A stretch of 64,000 nucleotides of DNA from Nocardia sp. BSTN01 (GCF_015354405.1 NZ_JADKYP010000007.1:62001-126000), one strand, 5' to 3'. Positions 43,509 to 52,966 are shown, numbered from the stretch's first letter. Made by a program: numbers and translations. The notes: generated by a model from the letters alone, not told the origin.

Positions 43509-45842
43509 GTGTTCAAAGGCCCCGTCGGCATCCGGCTCCGTGTTCTGGCGATCGCCGCGGTCCCCAGCCTGGTTCTACTGACCATCGGAACCGGTACCGC
43601 GATCCATCTGGCGACCTCTGCTCGGGTAACCGAGCGGTGGGCCGAGTCCATTCAAAATGCGGTGACACCGTCGATGGACTTCATCGTCGCCACGCAACGC
43701 GAGCGGCAACTGTCACTACTGAAAACCGCAGGCGACAAAGGCATTGCCGCCGAGCTGGGCCGACAGCGCGGCGCCGTCGACGAGTCGATGCGGCTGCTCG
43801 CCGATGCGGCCTCCTCGTTACATCAGGTGGACGCCGGTGCCGTCGACACCGAAGCCGGAGCGGTCGAACGCCTGGCCCGGCAGGCCTCCTCGATTCGCCG
43901 AGGAGTCGATGACGGAACGAAAACAGCCGCCGAGGTCAATGCCTTCTTCGATCAGTGGGCTGATGCGGTGTTCGAGGCGATAAGCACAATCATTCAGCGC
44001 TCCCCCGATCAGGAGAGCGCCTTCGCGCAAACCGTAGCCGGACAGTTACTGATATCCGAGGACGCGATGTCGCGCGGTGCGGCCCTCGGTTCCCTGGCAC
44101 TGTCGACCGACGGACTCGCACCGGACGAACTGCGGGAGTTCGATAATCAGATCGGCTCGTCGCAGACCGACATCGCCCGGCTCCAGCCTCGCCTCACTCC
44201 GGACGAACAGGCCCGAGTACAGCAGATCATTGCGAGCCCGGAGTGGCGACAGATGCTGGCCGGCACGAAAAGCATCCGCGACCACGCGGCTCTCGAGGCC
44301 GCGGGGTTCGACTCGACGACGGCCCCTGTGTCGGTTGCTGCCTGGAGGCAAGCGACGAATCAAGTCTGCGACGATCTGCTCGATATCTGGCGCTCCCACC
44401 AGCTTCACGCACAGCGACTCGCCCAGTCGCACGGCTCTGCGATCCTGCGCAACTCGATCCTCGGTGGCATCGCCACGCTACTGGCCACCATCGCCGCGTT
44501 CGTCATCTCGATGCGATTGGCGAACAACATGGTCAGGCGATTGAAATCCCTTCGCGCGCAGACGTTGGCGGCGGCGGACGAACAGCTGCCGGCGATCATG
44601 GAGCGACTCGACAGGGGCGAATCCGTCGATCCGGATGCCGACGTCGCCTACTTGCAATTCGGGTCCGACGAGATCGGGCAGGTCGCCGATGCCTTCAATC
44701 GCGCGCAGCTCGCCGCGGTATCCGCGGCCGTCACCGAGGCGAAGACCCGTGGAGGCGTCACAGCGGTGTTCCTCAACATCGCTCATCGCAGCCAATCGGT
44801 CATGTATCGGCAGCTCGAGGTGCTGTATCGGGCCGAATACGAATACGACGACCCGGAGTTGCTGGAACTGCTCTTCCAACTCGACAATCTCGCAACCCGC
44901 GAACGCCGCAATGCCGAAAACCTGATCATTCTGGGTGGTGAACAGCCGCGCCGCCGATGGCGAAACCCGGTACCGCTGCTGGAATTGATTCGCAGCGCCG
45001 TCGCCGAGACCCAGGGGTATACCAGGGTCCGAATCACCGAACTTCCCGATGTCCGCGTGATCGGGACCGCGGTAGCCGATCTGGTCCACTTGCTGGCCGA
45101 ACTGCTGGACAACGCGACAGATTTCTCGCCGCCGCAGACTCCGGTCCACGTGCACGGCGGTGTCGTCGGCCGCGGTGTCGCGATCGAGATCGTCGACCAG
45201 GGCCTGGGAATCCCGTCCGACCAGATCGAGAAGCTCAACGAAACACTCTGTGATCCCCCGGATTTCACGGTCGAGACGCTGTCCAGCGATTCCCGCCTGG
45301 GCCTTTTCGTGGTAGCCCGGCTCGCGGCCCGGCACGAGGTGAAGGTCAGGCTGACCGAGTCGGAGTACGGGGGCACCCGGGCCATCGTCCTCATCCCGAC
45401 CCCGTTGTTGGCGACCGACGACACCGACAGCGCGGAGGCGACCGACCCGGTGCCGGAACAACATCCGCGCGTGGACGGCAGTCCCTGGCCACCGGTCGCG
45501 CACGGTCGCCCGGAGCGGGGCCGGGCCGCGGTCTCGCCCCGCGAGATTTCCCCGGCGCACATTCCGGGTCGGACCACCGCTGTCCGGTCGCGGCACACGC
45601 CGGAGATCCTTCCCCCGTCGCCGGGAGACCGGCCGCCGTTGCCACGGCGGCGAAAACAGCAGAGCATCGCCCCTCAGCTGGCCGGATCCACACCGGCGAC
45701 GCCGGCACGGCAGTCGGGAGCGGAACGCTCCTCCGAGCAGACTCGTGAACTCTATTCCGCAATCGAGAACGGCACCCGGCAGGGTCGTCGTCTCACGGAG
45801 GCGACACCCGACACAAAGCCCGAATACGGAAGGCAGACATGA
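43509..45842 (+). CDS. CvnA-type sensor ATPase with NIT domain (conservon)
   Basis: 777 residues from GTG 43509, chosen because the family starts with a short basic stretch before the first helix; the longer open frame crosses the promoter. A helix (about 10-33), an extracytoplasmic nitrate/nitrite-sensing-like (NIT) domain (about 35-310), a second helix (about 315-337, ATLLATIAAFVISM), a HAMP-like linker, a coiled signalling segment, and a histidine-kinase ATPase (LLDNATDFSPP near 532, VDQGLGIP near 562). The Pro/Arg-rich tail follows. No clear phosphorylatable His box is seen. In Streptomyces, Cvn sensors assemble with CvnB-D on the membrane. Confidence 0.9.
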   Translation: MFKGPVGIRLRVLAIAAVPSLVLLTIGTGTAIHLATSARVTERWAESIQNAVTPSMDFIVATQRERQLSLLKTAGDKGIAAELGRQRGAVDESMRLLADAASSLHQVDAGAVDTEAGAVERLARQASSIRRGVDDGTKTAAEVNAFFDQWADAVFEAISTIIQRSPDQESAFAQTVAGQLLISEDAMSRGAALGSLALSTDGLAPDELREFDNQIGSSQTDIARLQPRLTPDEQARVQQIIASPEWRQMLAGTKSIRDHAALEAAGFDSTTAPVSVAAWRQATNQVCDDLLDIWRSHQLHAQRLAQSHGSAILRNSILGGIATLLATIAAFVISMRLANNMVRRLKSLRAQTLAAADEQLPAIMERLDRGESVDPDADVAYLQFGSDEIGQVADAFNRAQLAAVSAAVTEAKTRGGVTAVFLNIAHRSQSVMYRQLEVLYRAEYEYDDPELLELLFQLDNLATRERRNAENLIILGGEQPRRRWRNPVPLLELIRSAVAETQGYTRVRITELPDVRVIGTAVADLVHLLAELLDNATDFSPPQTPVHVHGGVVGRGVAIEIVDQGLGIPSDQIEKLNETLCDPPDFTVETLSSDSRLGLFVVARLAARHEVKVRLTESEYGGTRAIVLIPTPLLATDDTDSAEATDPVPEQHPRVDGSPWPPVAHGRPERGRAAVSPREISPAHIPGRTTAVRSRHTPEILPPSPGDRPPLPRRRKQQSIAPQLAGSTPATPARQSGAERSSEQTRELYSAIENGTRQGRRLTEATPDTKPEYGRQT

Positions 45843-46282
45843 CCTCCAGCACAAGTGGGAATCTCGACTGGCTGCTCGATGATCTCGTCGGGCGAGTACC
45901 GGGAGTCCGGTTCGCGACGCTACTGTCCACGGACGGACTCCTGCTCGGCCGCTCCGCACAGACCGTGCGCGAACAGGCCGAGCATCTGAGCGCGCTGGCA
46001 TCTGCTCTCCACGGGTTGGGGCGCAGCGCCGGAACATATTTCGAGATCGGCGGCGTACAGCAGACCGTGATCGAGCTCGACCACGGGATCCTGTTCGTCA
46101 CGGCCGCCGGGGCCAATGCCTGCCTGGCCGTCCTGACCGAAGAATCCGCCAATATGGGAATGGTCGCGTTCGAGATGAACCAGACGGTCCAGCGCGCTCG
46201 CACTTTTCTGTCCACACCGACTCGCACTCCGGAGATCGATGGTCCGGCAGCGGCCACCCATACCGACCGAACCCTGCCGTGA
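45839..46282 (+). CDS. CvnB-type roadblock/LC7 protein
   Basis: 147 residues; start overlaps the sensor stop (ATGA). A single roadblock fold with ATLLSTDGLLLGRS, and FEIGGVQQTVIELDHGILFV. Roadblock proteins in conservons act as GTPase-activating partners of the small GTPase encoded two genes downstream. Confidence 0.92.
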   Translation: MTSSTSGNLDWLLDDLVGRVPGVRFATLLSTDGLLLGRSAQTVREQAEHLSALASALHGLGRSAGTYFEIGGVQQTVIELDHGILFVTAAGANACLAVLTEESANMGMVAFEMNQTVQRARTFLSTPTRTPEIDGPAAATHTDRTLP

Positions 46283-46653
46283 TCGAGCGGGACCCGTGGT
46301 TCGACGACGAGGCCGGCCCCTTGGTTCGCCCCTTCGCGATCACCCGCGGACGGGCTCGCAGCGACCATCACGACCTGGACTTGATCACATTGGTGATGAC
46401 ACGATACGCACGGGCGAGCCCACAAACGGCCGAGCCCGAATACGCCGAGATTCTGCGGTTGTGCCGCGCGCCTCAGTCGGTGGCGGAGGTATCCGCTCAT
46501 ATCGGTCTGCCGATAGCCTCGACGAAGGTATTGATCAGTGATCTGATCGATCTCGGAAACCTCACCATTCGATCGCAACAGCCGACCGCCGAATCCACAC
46601 TCGACGAACTCGCACTTCTCCGGATGGTACTGGATGGAATTCGCAGCCTCTGA
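46279..46653 (+). CDS. CvnC-type DUF742 protein
   Basis: 124 residues; overlaps its neighbours at both ends. VRPFAITRGRARS near the N-terminus and a helix-turn-helix-like C-terminal half (SVAEVSAHIGLPIASTKVLI) are typical of DUF742. In conservons it sits between the roadblock protein and the GTPase and is thought to be an adaptor. Confidence 0.92.
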   Translation: MIERDPWFDDEAGPLVRPFAITRGRARSDHHDLDLITLVMTRYARASPQTAEPEYAEILRLCRAPQSVAEVSAHIGLPIASTKVLISDLIDLGNLTIRSQQPTAESTLDELALLRMVLDGIRSL

Positions 46654-47236
46654 CTCTGTTTCCGCCGCACCGATCGCGTCGGTCAAACTCCTCGTCGCCG
46701 GTGGATTCGGGGTCGGCAAGACGACTCTCGTCTCCGCCATCAGCGAGATCACGCCGCTGCATACGGAGGAGCTGCTGACCGAGCTCGGAGTAGGGGTCGA
46801 CGACATGAGCGGTGTCACGCAGAAGACAACCACCACAGTAGCGCTCGACTTCGGCCGAATTACGCTCGGCGACAAAGCAGTTCTCTATCTGTTCGGCACA
46901 CCGGGCCAGGACCGCTTCTGGTTCCTGTGGGACGAGCTGTCCCGCGGCGCGCTCGGCGCCGTGGTGTTGGCCGACACCCGCCGGCTCGAAGGCTCGTTCC
47001 CCGCCCTGGACTACTTCGAACGGCGGAACATCCCGTTTGTCGTCGCTGTGAACTGTTTCGACGGCGCGCCGGTCTATGAGACGCACGAAGTGCGCGACGC
47101 GTTGGAGGTGACGGATTCGGTACCGATCCGGATGTGCGACGCCAGGCTACGCGACTCGGCGAAAGACGTTCTGATCGCTCTGGTCGAACACGTGACCGCG
47201 GTGACCGAGATGAGCCGACGGCGCGGCCTCGCATGA
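46634..47236 (+). CDS. CvnD-type small GTPase
   Basis: 200 residues. P-loop GGFGVGKTT at 23-31, switch region DFGRITLG, GTPGQDRFW with the conserved catalytic-type Gln, and NCFDG in place of NKxD. It is the fourth conservon gene and overlaps DUF742. Such GTPases switch with the sensor to control development or metabolism in Streptomyces. The often-present cytochrome P450 fifth gene is absent. Confidence 0.93.
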   Translation: MEFAASDSVSAAPIASVKLLVAGGFGVGKTTLVSAISEITPLHTEELLTELGVGVDDMSGVTQKTTTTVALDFGRITLGDKAVLYLFGTPGQDRFWFLWDELSRGALGAVVLADTRRLEGSFPALDYFERRNIPFVVAVNCFDGAPVYETHEVRDALEVTDSVPIRMCDARLRDSAKDVLIALVEHVTAVTEMSRRRGLA

Positions 47237-47290
47237 GCGGTGCAGCACCGGCTGATTCGCGTCAGGATCGGCGAGCATGCCGATCCCGGG

Positions 47291-47800
47291 TCATGCGGCC
47301 GAGCAACCGGGCGTGGTGAGGGGGCAGTTCGTGACATCGAGTGAGATGCGGACCGATTCCGGAATGATCGGCGACACTTCAACGTGAATTCCCGGAACGA
47401 CCGCCAGGGACCGCAGGGCCCGGTGTGTCACCGCAATACCGACCGTCAACCACGCCGCGAGCTCGTCTACCGAGACCTCCACGGTCGCCAGGCCCCAGTC
47501 GAGCATCAGATCGACAATCCCCAGCACAGGCGCCCAGACGATATCGAATGTCGTATCCGGGTCGACCGCATCCACGTCGACAGAGATCGTATGGTCTATC
47601 GGATCCAGACTGCGAAGGGCCCTCCGCGCCGCACCGACTGTCGGAAGGCCGGCGGCTACGGCAATTTCCGTCAGTGACATCGTCAACCACCCCGTCGGCG
47701 ATGCCTCGAGCAGCTGCTCGATACGCCGGATGCCGGGCTGCCGATAACCGTCTGCTACCTGCGCCCCGATTTCCATCCTCGAAGTGACCGCACTGTTCAT
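47291..47800 (-). CDS. Unknown protein, 169 residues
   Basis: Begins at ATG 47800, 10 bases after AGGAGCC, and overlaps the preceding gene by 4 bp. The N-terminal part (RIEQLLEASPTGWLTMSLTE) looks helical; the rest repeats short hydrophobic strands with Val/Asp. No signal, helix-turn-helix or catalytic motif is recognisable. I cannot name the family. It converges on the conservon and is coupled to the 111-residue protein upstream, so the pair acts together. Confidence 0.65.
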   Translation of the reverse strand: MNSAVTSRMEIGAQVADGYRQPGIRRIEQLLEASPTGWLTMSLTEIAVAAGLPTVGAARRALRSLDPIDHTISVDVDAVDPDTTFDIVWAPVLGIVDLMLDWGLATVEVSVDELAAWLTVGIAVTHRALRSLAVVPGIHVEVSPIIPESVRISLDVTNCPLTTPGCSAA

Positions 47801-48132
47801 CGGTAGTGGCTCCTCTCCATCTGCGCCGAAGGATGCTGGGCATCTGCCGAGCCGTCCGCGGCTCCGGCGAACTCCACAACCGCATGCACGCTCACCGCCG
47901 GCAACTGAACGATGCCGACCACGCGCCGCACGACGTGCGGGTTCTCCGCCACGAACATCGCAAACCAATGGCGCGCGCCGGGAAGGAAGACACTGCGCAC
48001 GCAGTACACCTGATCTCCCGCCTCCGACAAACGCCTGCACGTCGCGACGATCGCTGTGTGTATCGAGTCCGCATCCGCGCGGCTCATCCACGAGATCCTG
48101 CTCTCGGCCAGGAAAGTGGACCTGCCCGCCAC
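47797..48132 (-). CDS. Unknown small protein, 111 residues
   Basis: Starts at GTG 48132 after GAGAGGAG. Contains ICTAIVATCRRLSEAGDQVY-like helix and VYCVRSVFLPGARHWFAMF, then a strand-rich HVVRRVVGIVQLPAV; it ends in a hydrophilic tail. The alternating pattern is that of a small alpha-beta (ferredoxin-like or nickel-binding DUF4242-like) protein, but this is a guess. Co-transcribed with 47291-47800. Confidence 0.6.
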   Translation of the reverse strand: MAGRSTFLAESRISWMSRADADSIHTAIVATCRRLSEAGDQVYCVRSVFLPGARHWFAMFVAENPHVVRRVVGIVQLPAVSVHAVVEFAGAADGSADAQHPSAQMERSHYR

Positions 48133-48269
48133 GGGTGCTCCTCTCCGCCGGTTGCTCCAACTTTCACCCGCGAAGAGCTTCGCCCGAAGTGGCCCGCCTC
48201 ACACCCGTGAAACCACGTGTTCCTCCCACGTGGGCCCGCATCCGCGCCTTCCGACCTGGTCCATTCGCG

Positions 48270-50594
48270 TCATGCCGTTCCCGCGCGTACCGACGCAACC
48301 CAGGAGGCGACCTGCACTCGGGAGGTGAAGCCGAGCTTGGCGAGGATATGTTCGACGTGGCCTTCGACCGTGCGGGGTGAAATCACCAGCGTCCCGGCGA
48401 TGTCTTTGTTACTGGCGCCCGCGGCGATGAGCTCGGCAACCTCCCGTTCTCGCTCCGTCAGCTGAGTCATCGGCGGTTGCGAGGCGTCCTGGGCGGTTTC
48501 CGGGCTCTCGCCGAGCGCGAAGGCGGTGTTGGCGACGGCCGAGTTCCGGGTACCGGCCCGGCGCGCTTCACCGTATTTGCGCTCGCCCAAGGCTTTGCGC
48601 GCTGCTTCGGCCGTACTTTCTCGATGCCCCAGAGCCCGTGGCACATGCGCCGCCTCCGTGGACTGCCAGATGGCGTCCGCCGCGCCGAGCAGCCGTGCCG
48701 TGCGGTCGTATTGCTGCCGGCGGCAGGCGATCCACGCGAGGGTCTCGAAACACTGGGCCGAACCGACCAGGTGCCCGAACAGGCGGTGGATTCGTAGCGC
48801 GTCCCGCACCGACGAGTCGGCTCGGTCGATATCGCCGAGTTCCCAATACATGGTGGCGAGTTCCCACAATGCCTCCGACCGATGCCACAATTCGCCGTGT
48901 TCCTCGCACAGCGCGACAGCGTCGCGGCACAAGTCGATTCCTTGCTGCACATCGCCGAGCCGGAATTTCGCGACACCTTGGCGTATCTCGACCAGAACCC
49001 GGGCTATCAAGCTCTCGGGATCGACCCCCTCGAGCGCGGATTCCAGTAATCGCGCGGCTCCGCTCAGATCCCCACGCAACAGGTGAACACTGCCCAGAAG
49101 TGCCGTGGCGATAGCGGCTGTGCCCCGATCGAGAAGGTGCCGTGCGACGGTTTGGGCGTCCTGCAGCGTTGCTTCGGCTTCGTCCAGTTCTCCTTCCTGC
49201 AGCGCACACCAACCGCCGATCCACAACAGCAATGCGCGTTCGGCACATGGCTCGGGAATGGCATCCAGCAAATCGGTCGTCCAGCGACGGCCTTCCCGGA
49301 CCAAGCCGATCTGGATTCCGACGCCTCCCAGCGAAGCGCCGAGGATGGCACCCATCCGTGGCGTACCGGACTCTCCGAGCGAGAATTCGATAGCCGTCCG
49401 GAGATTTTCCCGTTCCGCTGCGATCCATTGCATCAGCTGGACCTGCCCAGGACCGAACCAGGATTCCAATGCACGCGACAACTGCGCGCAGTAGTAGCTC
49501 TGGTGACGGCGGCGCAGCTGCCGGCGCTCGCTGTCGGTCGCCGACAGCCGTTCGGCCCCGAACGTCCTGATGGTCTCCAGCATCCGATAGCGGACTCGGC
49601 TGCCCCCGTGCCGCTCGATCGAGACGATCGACTTGTCGACCAGACCGGCGAGGGTATCGAGAAAAGTTTCCGGAGGTACTTCATCGTCGGTGCACACCGC
49701 CTCGGCGGCCTCGGCGCTGAAACTGCCCGAGAACACAGTGAGCCTCGCCCACAACACTTGTTCTTCGGGCGTACAGAGTTCATGACTCCAGCCGATCAAC
49801 GATCGCAGGCTGCGCTGCCGGGGCGCCAATGATCGGCTGCCCGACTGCAGGATGCCGTAACGCTCGTCGAGGCGGTCGAGGATCTGCTGGACCGACAGAT
49901 GCCTGATGCGGGCCGCGGCGAGCTCGACCGCCAAGGGCAGTCCATCTACGCGATAGCACAGTTCCGCGACCGCTCGAGCGTTATCGGCATTCAACGCGAA
50001 AGAGGGATCCGCTGCGCGAGCGCGGTCCACGAACAGCGCCACGGCATCGTAACCGTCGAGATCGGCCGCGACGCTTCCGTCGGCCGCGGGAATCGGGGTC
50101 GGGAGAGGGCGTACGACGAACAGTTGCTCGCCGGCGACGTCCAGTGGCTGCCGGCTGGTCGCCAGTACCCGTAGGTCGGGGCATTCCTTCAGAAGTGCGT
50201 CGACCATGACCGCGCATGCGTAGCTCAGGTACTCGCAATTGTCCAGGATCAGCAACAGTTGCTTGCCCACCAATTGCGCCGCGAGGACCGATGGTGCCCA
50301 CCGGGTGGAGACATCACGCAGGTTCAGTGCGGCGGCGATTGTCGGCGCCAACAGTTCCTCGTCTCGCAAGGGCGAAATATCTACGAACCAGGTCCCGTTC
50401 CGAAAAGCTCGCCGTGCTGTGGTCGCCGCGTGAAGGGCCAGCCGGGTCTTACCCACACCGCCCGGCCCGACCAATGTGACCAGGCGAGAGGTCGAAAAAG
50501 CCTGCTTCAGATCCAGCAGTTCCGGACGACGCCCGACGAAAGTCGTCAATTCGGCCGGAAGCCGACCGACCCACTCCTCGTTCGCCGACGTCAT
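48270..50594 (-). CDS. Large regulator: NB-ARC ATPase plus LuxR helix-turn-helix
   Basis: 774 residues from ATG 50594, which follows GAGGAGGAGG; the longer start 24 bp upstream is less likely. Order: NB-ARC-type ATPase with Walker A GPGGVGKTR (43-51) and LLLILDNCEYL, about 300 residues of TPR-like helical repeats, and a C-terminal LuxR domain (LTEREREVAELIAAGASNKD, about 700-770). This is an AfsR/MalT-like (STAND) layout without the SARP domain. It probably oligomerises on ATP and a signal and then activates transcription; targets are unknown. Confidence 0.92.
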   Translation of the reverse strand: MTSANEEWVGRLPAELTTFVGRRPELLDLKQAFSTSRLVTLVGPGGVGKTRLALHAATTARRAFRNGTWFVDISPLRDEELLAPTIAAALNLRDVSTRWAPSVLAAQLVGKQLLLILDNCEYLSYACAVMVDALLKECPDLRVLATSRQPLDVAGEQLFVVRPLPTPIPAADGSVAADLDGYDAVALFVDRARAADPSFALNADNARAVAELCYRVDGLPLAVELAAARIRHLSVQQILDRLDERYGILQSGSRSLAPRQRSLRSLIGWSHELCTPEEQVLWARLTVFSGSFSAEAAEAVCTDDEVPPETFLDTLAGLVDKSIVSIERHGGSRVRYRMLETIRTFGAERLSATDSERRQLRRRHQSYYCAQLSRALESWFGPGQVQLMQWIAAERENLRTAIEFSLGESGTPRMGAILGASLGGVGIQIGLVREGRRWTTDLLDAIPEPCAERALLLWIGGWCALQEGELDEAEATLQDAQTVARHLLDRGTAAIATALLGSVHLLRGDLSGAARLLESALEGVDPESLIARVLVEIRQGVAKFRLGDVQQGIDLCRDAVALCEEHGELWHRSEALWELATMYWELGDIDRADSSVRDALRIHRLFGHLVGSAQCFETLAWIACRRQQYDRTARLLGAADAIWQSTEAAHVPRALGHRESTAEAARKALGERKYGEARRAGTRNSAVANTAFALGESPETAQDASQPPMTQLTEREREVAELIAAGASNKDIAGTLVISPRTVEGHVEHILAKLGFTSRVQVASWVASVRAGTA

Positions 50595-51062
50595 ACGAGC
50601 CTCCTCCTCGAAGCTCACCGCAGCCGGCGAATATGTCCGACGCCGTGCTCATACTGCGTTACCACTCATGGGCGCTCCAGCGTTGGAAGGTCCGGCACCG
50701 GCTGGGAGCGCACCGTCAGTCTAGGACCAAGGTCGGCTCGTCCGCAGTAACGCGGAGAGCAATCTCGAATTCGGAGGGCGCAGCGGGGGCGCCGACGACG
50801 ACGGGGCGCCGCCGCCGCGCGATGCAGGGGGAAGGAACGCGGCGGCGGCGTGCGCGCCACTGGAGGGGACGGCGTAACCAGTGGCGCGGTTCTGGTGTGC
50901 CGCCACCGCGGGCGGGTGTGCGGTGGCGGCACGGCGCGCCGCCGGGGGTGGGGCGGCGCGGGCTTTCGGGGTAGCGGTTACAGCGCCTCGAGTTCCTCGG
51001 TGACGGCGCCGACGGACTTCTCGGCGTCGCCGATCACCGAAGCCACGTCGATTCTCGCCGAA
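50595..51062. other. Structured GC-rich spacer between LuxR regulator and CoA-transferase
   Basis: 468 bp. The part next to the LuxR start (50595-50760) is probably its promoter. From 50785 to 50975 the DNA is extremely GC-rich and holds several hairpins; the short tail 50978-51073 is coding-like. No full gene is seen. Confidence 0.55.
50853..50960. terminator. Cluster of three GC-rich hairpins
   Basis: Three perfect stems in a row: 11 bp (50853-50863 with 50878-50888), 13 bp (50897-50909 with 50920-50932) and 9 bp (50935-50943 with 50952-50960). The cluster is downstream of the minus-strand CoA-transferase gene. No T-tract is visible, so termination is inferred from structure; a structured RNA or protein-binding site is the alternative. 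Confidence 0.5.
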
Positions 51063-51073
51063 TCACACGACAC
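50978..51073 (-). pseudogene. 31-codon frame that looks like the 3' end of a lost gene
   Basis: A GTG overlapping the CoA-transferase stop leads to a TAA at 50978-50980. From about the eighth codon the sequence has strong G/C third bases, and the product IDVASVIGDAEKSVGAVTEE is amphipathic, unlike random reading. It could be a micro-ORF coupled to the transferase, or the remnant C-terminus of a gene whose front was replaced. I prefer the remnant because nothing resembling a complete domain is left. Confidence 0.3.
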
Positions 51074-52289
51074 CGTCGGCTCGCAATTCGTCCACTGCCG
51101 CGGGGCTCATTCCGAGAACATCCTGGAGAACTTCCGTCGTGTGTTCACCCAATGTGGGCGGAGCGCTGTATCGCTGAACGGGTGTCTCGGACATCTTGAT
51201 GGGGAATCCCACTCCCGGAATATCACCGACCACACTGTGTTCCATGTCGATCCGAAGCCGGCGATGCTGAACCTGCTCGTCCGCCAACGCCGCCCGGATA
51301 TCGTTGACCGGCCCGACCGGCACATCCGCGGCTTCCAGCACACCTATCCAGTACTCCGCCTCCTTGCCGGCGAAAATCGACTCCAGAATCGGCAGGAGTT
51401 CGGTCCGGTTCTCGATACGCGCGGCGATGCTGTCGAATCTGGAGTCGGAGATGAGCTCCGGGTGACCGATCGCCTCACAGGCCCGGGCGAACTGCGGGTT
51501 CGTCGTCGCGACGATGAAAATCATCTTTCCGTCCGCGCATTCGAACGCCTGTGACGGAATGCCACCGAAGCCGCCGTTGCCACGGCGCGGCGGCGCCTCA
51601 CCGGAGACCAGGAAACTCTCGGCGTAGTGCGAGATCGACGCCACGCCACAGTCCAGGAGCGAGACGTCCAACTGCTGTCCGGTTCCGGAGGTGTCACGAT
51701 GGCGCAGCGCCGCGAGGATTGATGTTCCGGTATACAGTCCGGTCAGGATGTCGATCAGCGACAAACCCGACTTCATGGGGCCCGCGCCCGGCACGCCGTC
51801 GGGAAGACCCGAGACGCTCATCATCCCACTGAGCGCCTGAAAGATCCCGTCGTAACCCGGGCGGTGCCGATACGGGCCGGTCTGTCCGAATCCTGTTACC
51901 GAGCAGTAGATCAACCGCGGGAATCGTTCGCGGAGGTCTTCGTAGGCCAGGCCGTATTTGGCAAGCACGCCGGGCCGGAAGTTCTCGACGAGAACATCGG
52001 AGCCGTCGAGCAACCGAAGGAGGATCTCTTTGCCCTCGTCGGTCGTGTAATCGACTGTTATGGACCGCTTGTTCCGGTTACAGCTCAGATAGAACGCGGA
52101 CATACCGCCAGAGCGATCCTGACCGAGGAAAGGGGGTCCGTACTGCCGGGAATCGTCTCCGACCGCCGGGCGCTCCACTTTGATCACGTCGGCGCCCAGA
52201 TCACCGAGCATCTGCGTTGCCAGCGGTGCGGCGAGTATGCGACTCAGGTCCAGGATGCGGATACCGGCCAACGCCTCTTGTTCCATCAC
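51063..52289 (-). CDS. CaiB/BaiF (family III) CoA-transferase
   Basis: 408 residues, ordinary length. IRILDLSRILAAPLATQML at the N-terminus, NRNKRSITVDY, VENFRPGVL and the catalytic Asp180 in SLIDILTGLYTG. It moves CoA from a donor thioester to an acid. It is downstream of its likely regulator TetR (11 bp gap) and read with it. Unlike the double-length CaiB gene at 3678, its active site is single and complete. Confidence 0.9.
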   Translation of the reverse strand: MMEQEALAGIRILDLSRILAAPLATQMLGDLGADVIKVERPAVGDDSRQYGPPFLGQDRSGGMSAFYLSCNRNKRSITVDYTTDEGKEILLRLLDGSDVLVENFRPGVLAKYGLAYEDLRERFPRLIYCSVTGFGQTGPYRHRPGYDGIFQALSGMMSVSGLPDGVPGAGPMKSGLSLIDILTGLYTGTSILAALRHRDTSGTGQQLDVSLLDCGVASISHYAESFLVSGEAPPRRGNGGFGGIPSQAFECADGKMIFIVATTNPQFARACEAIGHPELISDSRFDSIAARIENRTELLPILESIFAGKEAEYWIGVLEAADVPVGPVNDIRAALADEQVQHRRLRIDMEHSVVGDIPGVGFPIKMSETPVQRYSAPPTLGEHTTEVLQDVLGMSPAAVDELRADGVV

Positions 52290-52300
52290 TATCTACCTCA

Positions 52301-52966
52301 TCACGTACGTTTCGTGGCACCGACAGCCGACAACCCACCCCAACAGAGCGCCACGGTCGTCTCGACCGCGTCTTGTTTGGGAATCGTGAATCCGGATTTG
52401 AGCCAGTGTCGTGCCGTTACCCGACTTGCTCCGGCCAGACCGACCGCGAGGACGCGCGCGCGCTTCGGGTCCAATTCGGAGCCACACAACAACGCCGCAC
52501 AGATAGCGTCGATGCACGCCTGGTTACCGGCCCTGATACTCCGATGCACCCGCGGATCGACCGAGGGGTCAGCCTCGAAAAGCAAGCGATAGCCGTGGGG
52601 GTTCCGATCGATGAAATCGAAATATGCTGCCACCGCGGCGTACACGCGCTGCCTACTGCCGGTCGTCACACCGAGAGCATCCCGAACGGCCGCAACCAAT
52701 GCATCGACATGGTTCTGTACCACCGCGAGGTACAACTCGACCTTGCTCGGGAAGTGTTGATACAGCAGCGGTTTGGACACATGCGCGTGCGCTGCGACGT
52801 CATCCATACAGGTTCCGTGGAATCCGTTGCTCGCGAAGATCTCGTCGGCCGCGGCGAGGACCGCCCGGTGGCGGCGCTCGCGGAGTCGATTCGCCTCACT
52901 CGGTGGCAACATCCCGGCGCGCAGGCGTGCGGGCGCCGACGGGACAGGCTCCGCCAGCTCGGTCAT
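52301..52966 (-). CDS. TetR-family transcriptional regulator
   Basis: 221 residues from ATG 52966 with GGAGGT three bases before it. The N-terminal helix-turn-helix is TCMDDVAAHAHVSKPLLYQH (about 50-75), with TetR-type ligand helices to about 215 (YFDFIDRNPHGYRLLFEADP). It is first in the transcript with the CoA-transferase and divergent from the hydrolase-SDR operon. It may control the box at 53008-53022 and by similarity the related boxes at 33048 and 40568; this is inference. Confidence 0.9.
   Translation of the reverse strand: MTELAEPVPSAPARLRAGMLPPSEANRLRERRHRAVLAAADEIFASNGFHGTCMDDVAAHAHVSKPLLYQHFPSKVELYLAVVQNHVDALVAAVRDALGVTTGSRQRVYAAVAAYFDFIDRNPHGYRLLFEADPSVDPRVHRSIRAGNQACIDAICAALLCGSELDPKRARVLAVGLAGASRVTARHWLKSGFTIPKQDAVETTVALCWGGLSAVGATKRT

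Noticed and set aside
44478-46037. 519-residue minus-strand open frame
   Set aside because: Antisense to the conservon sensor; no ribosome site or motif.
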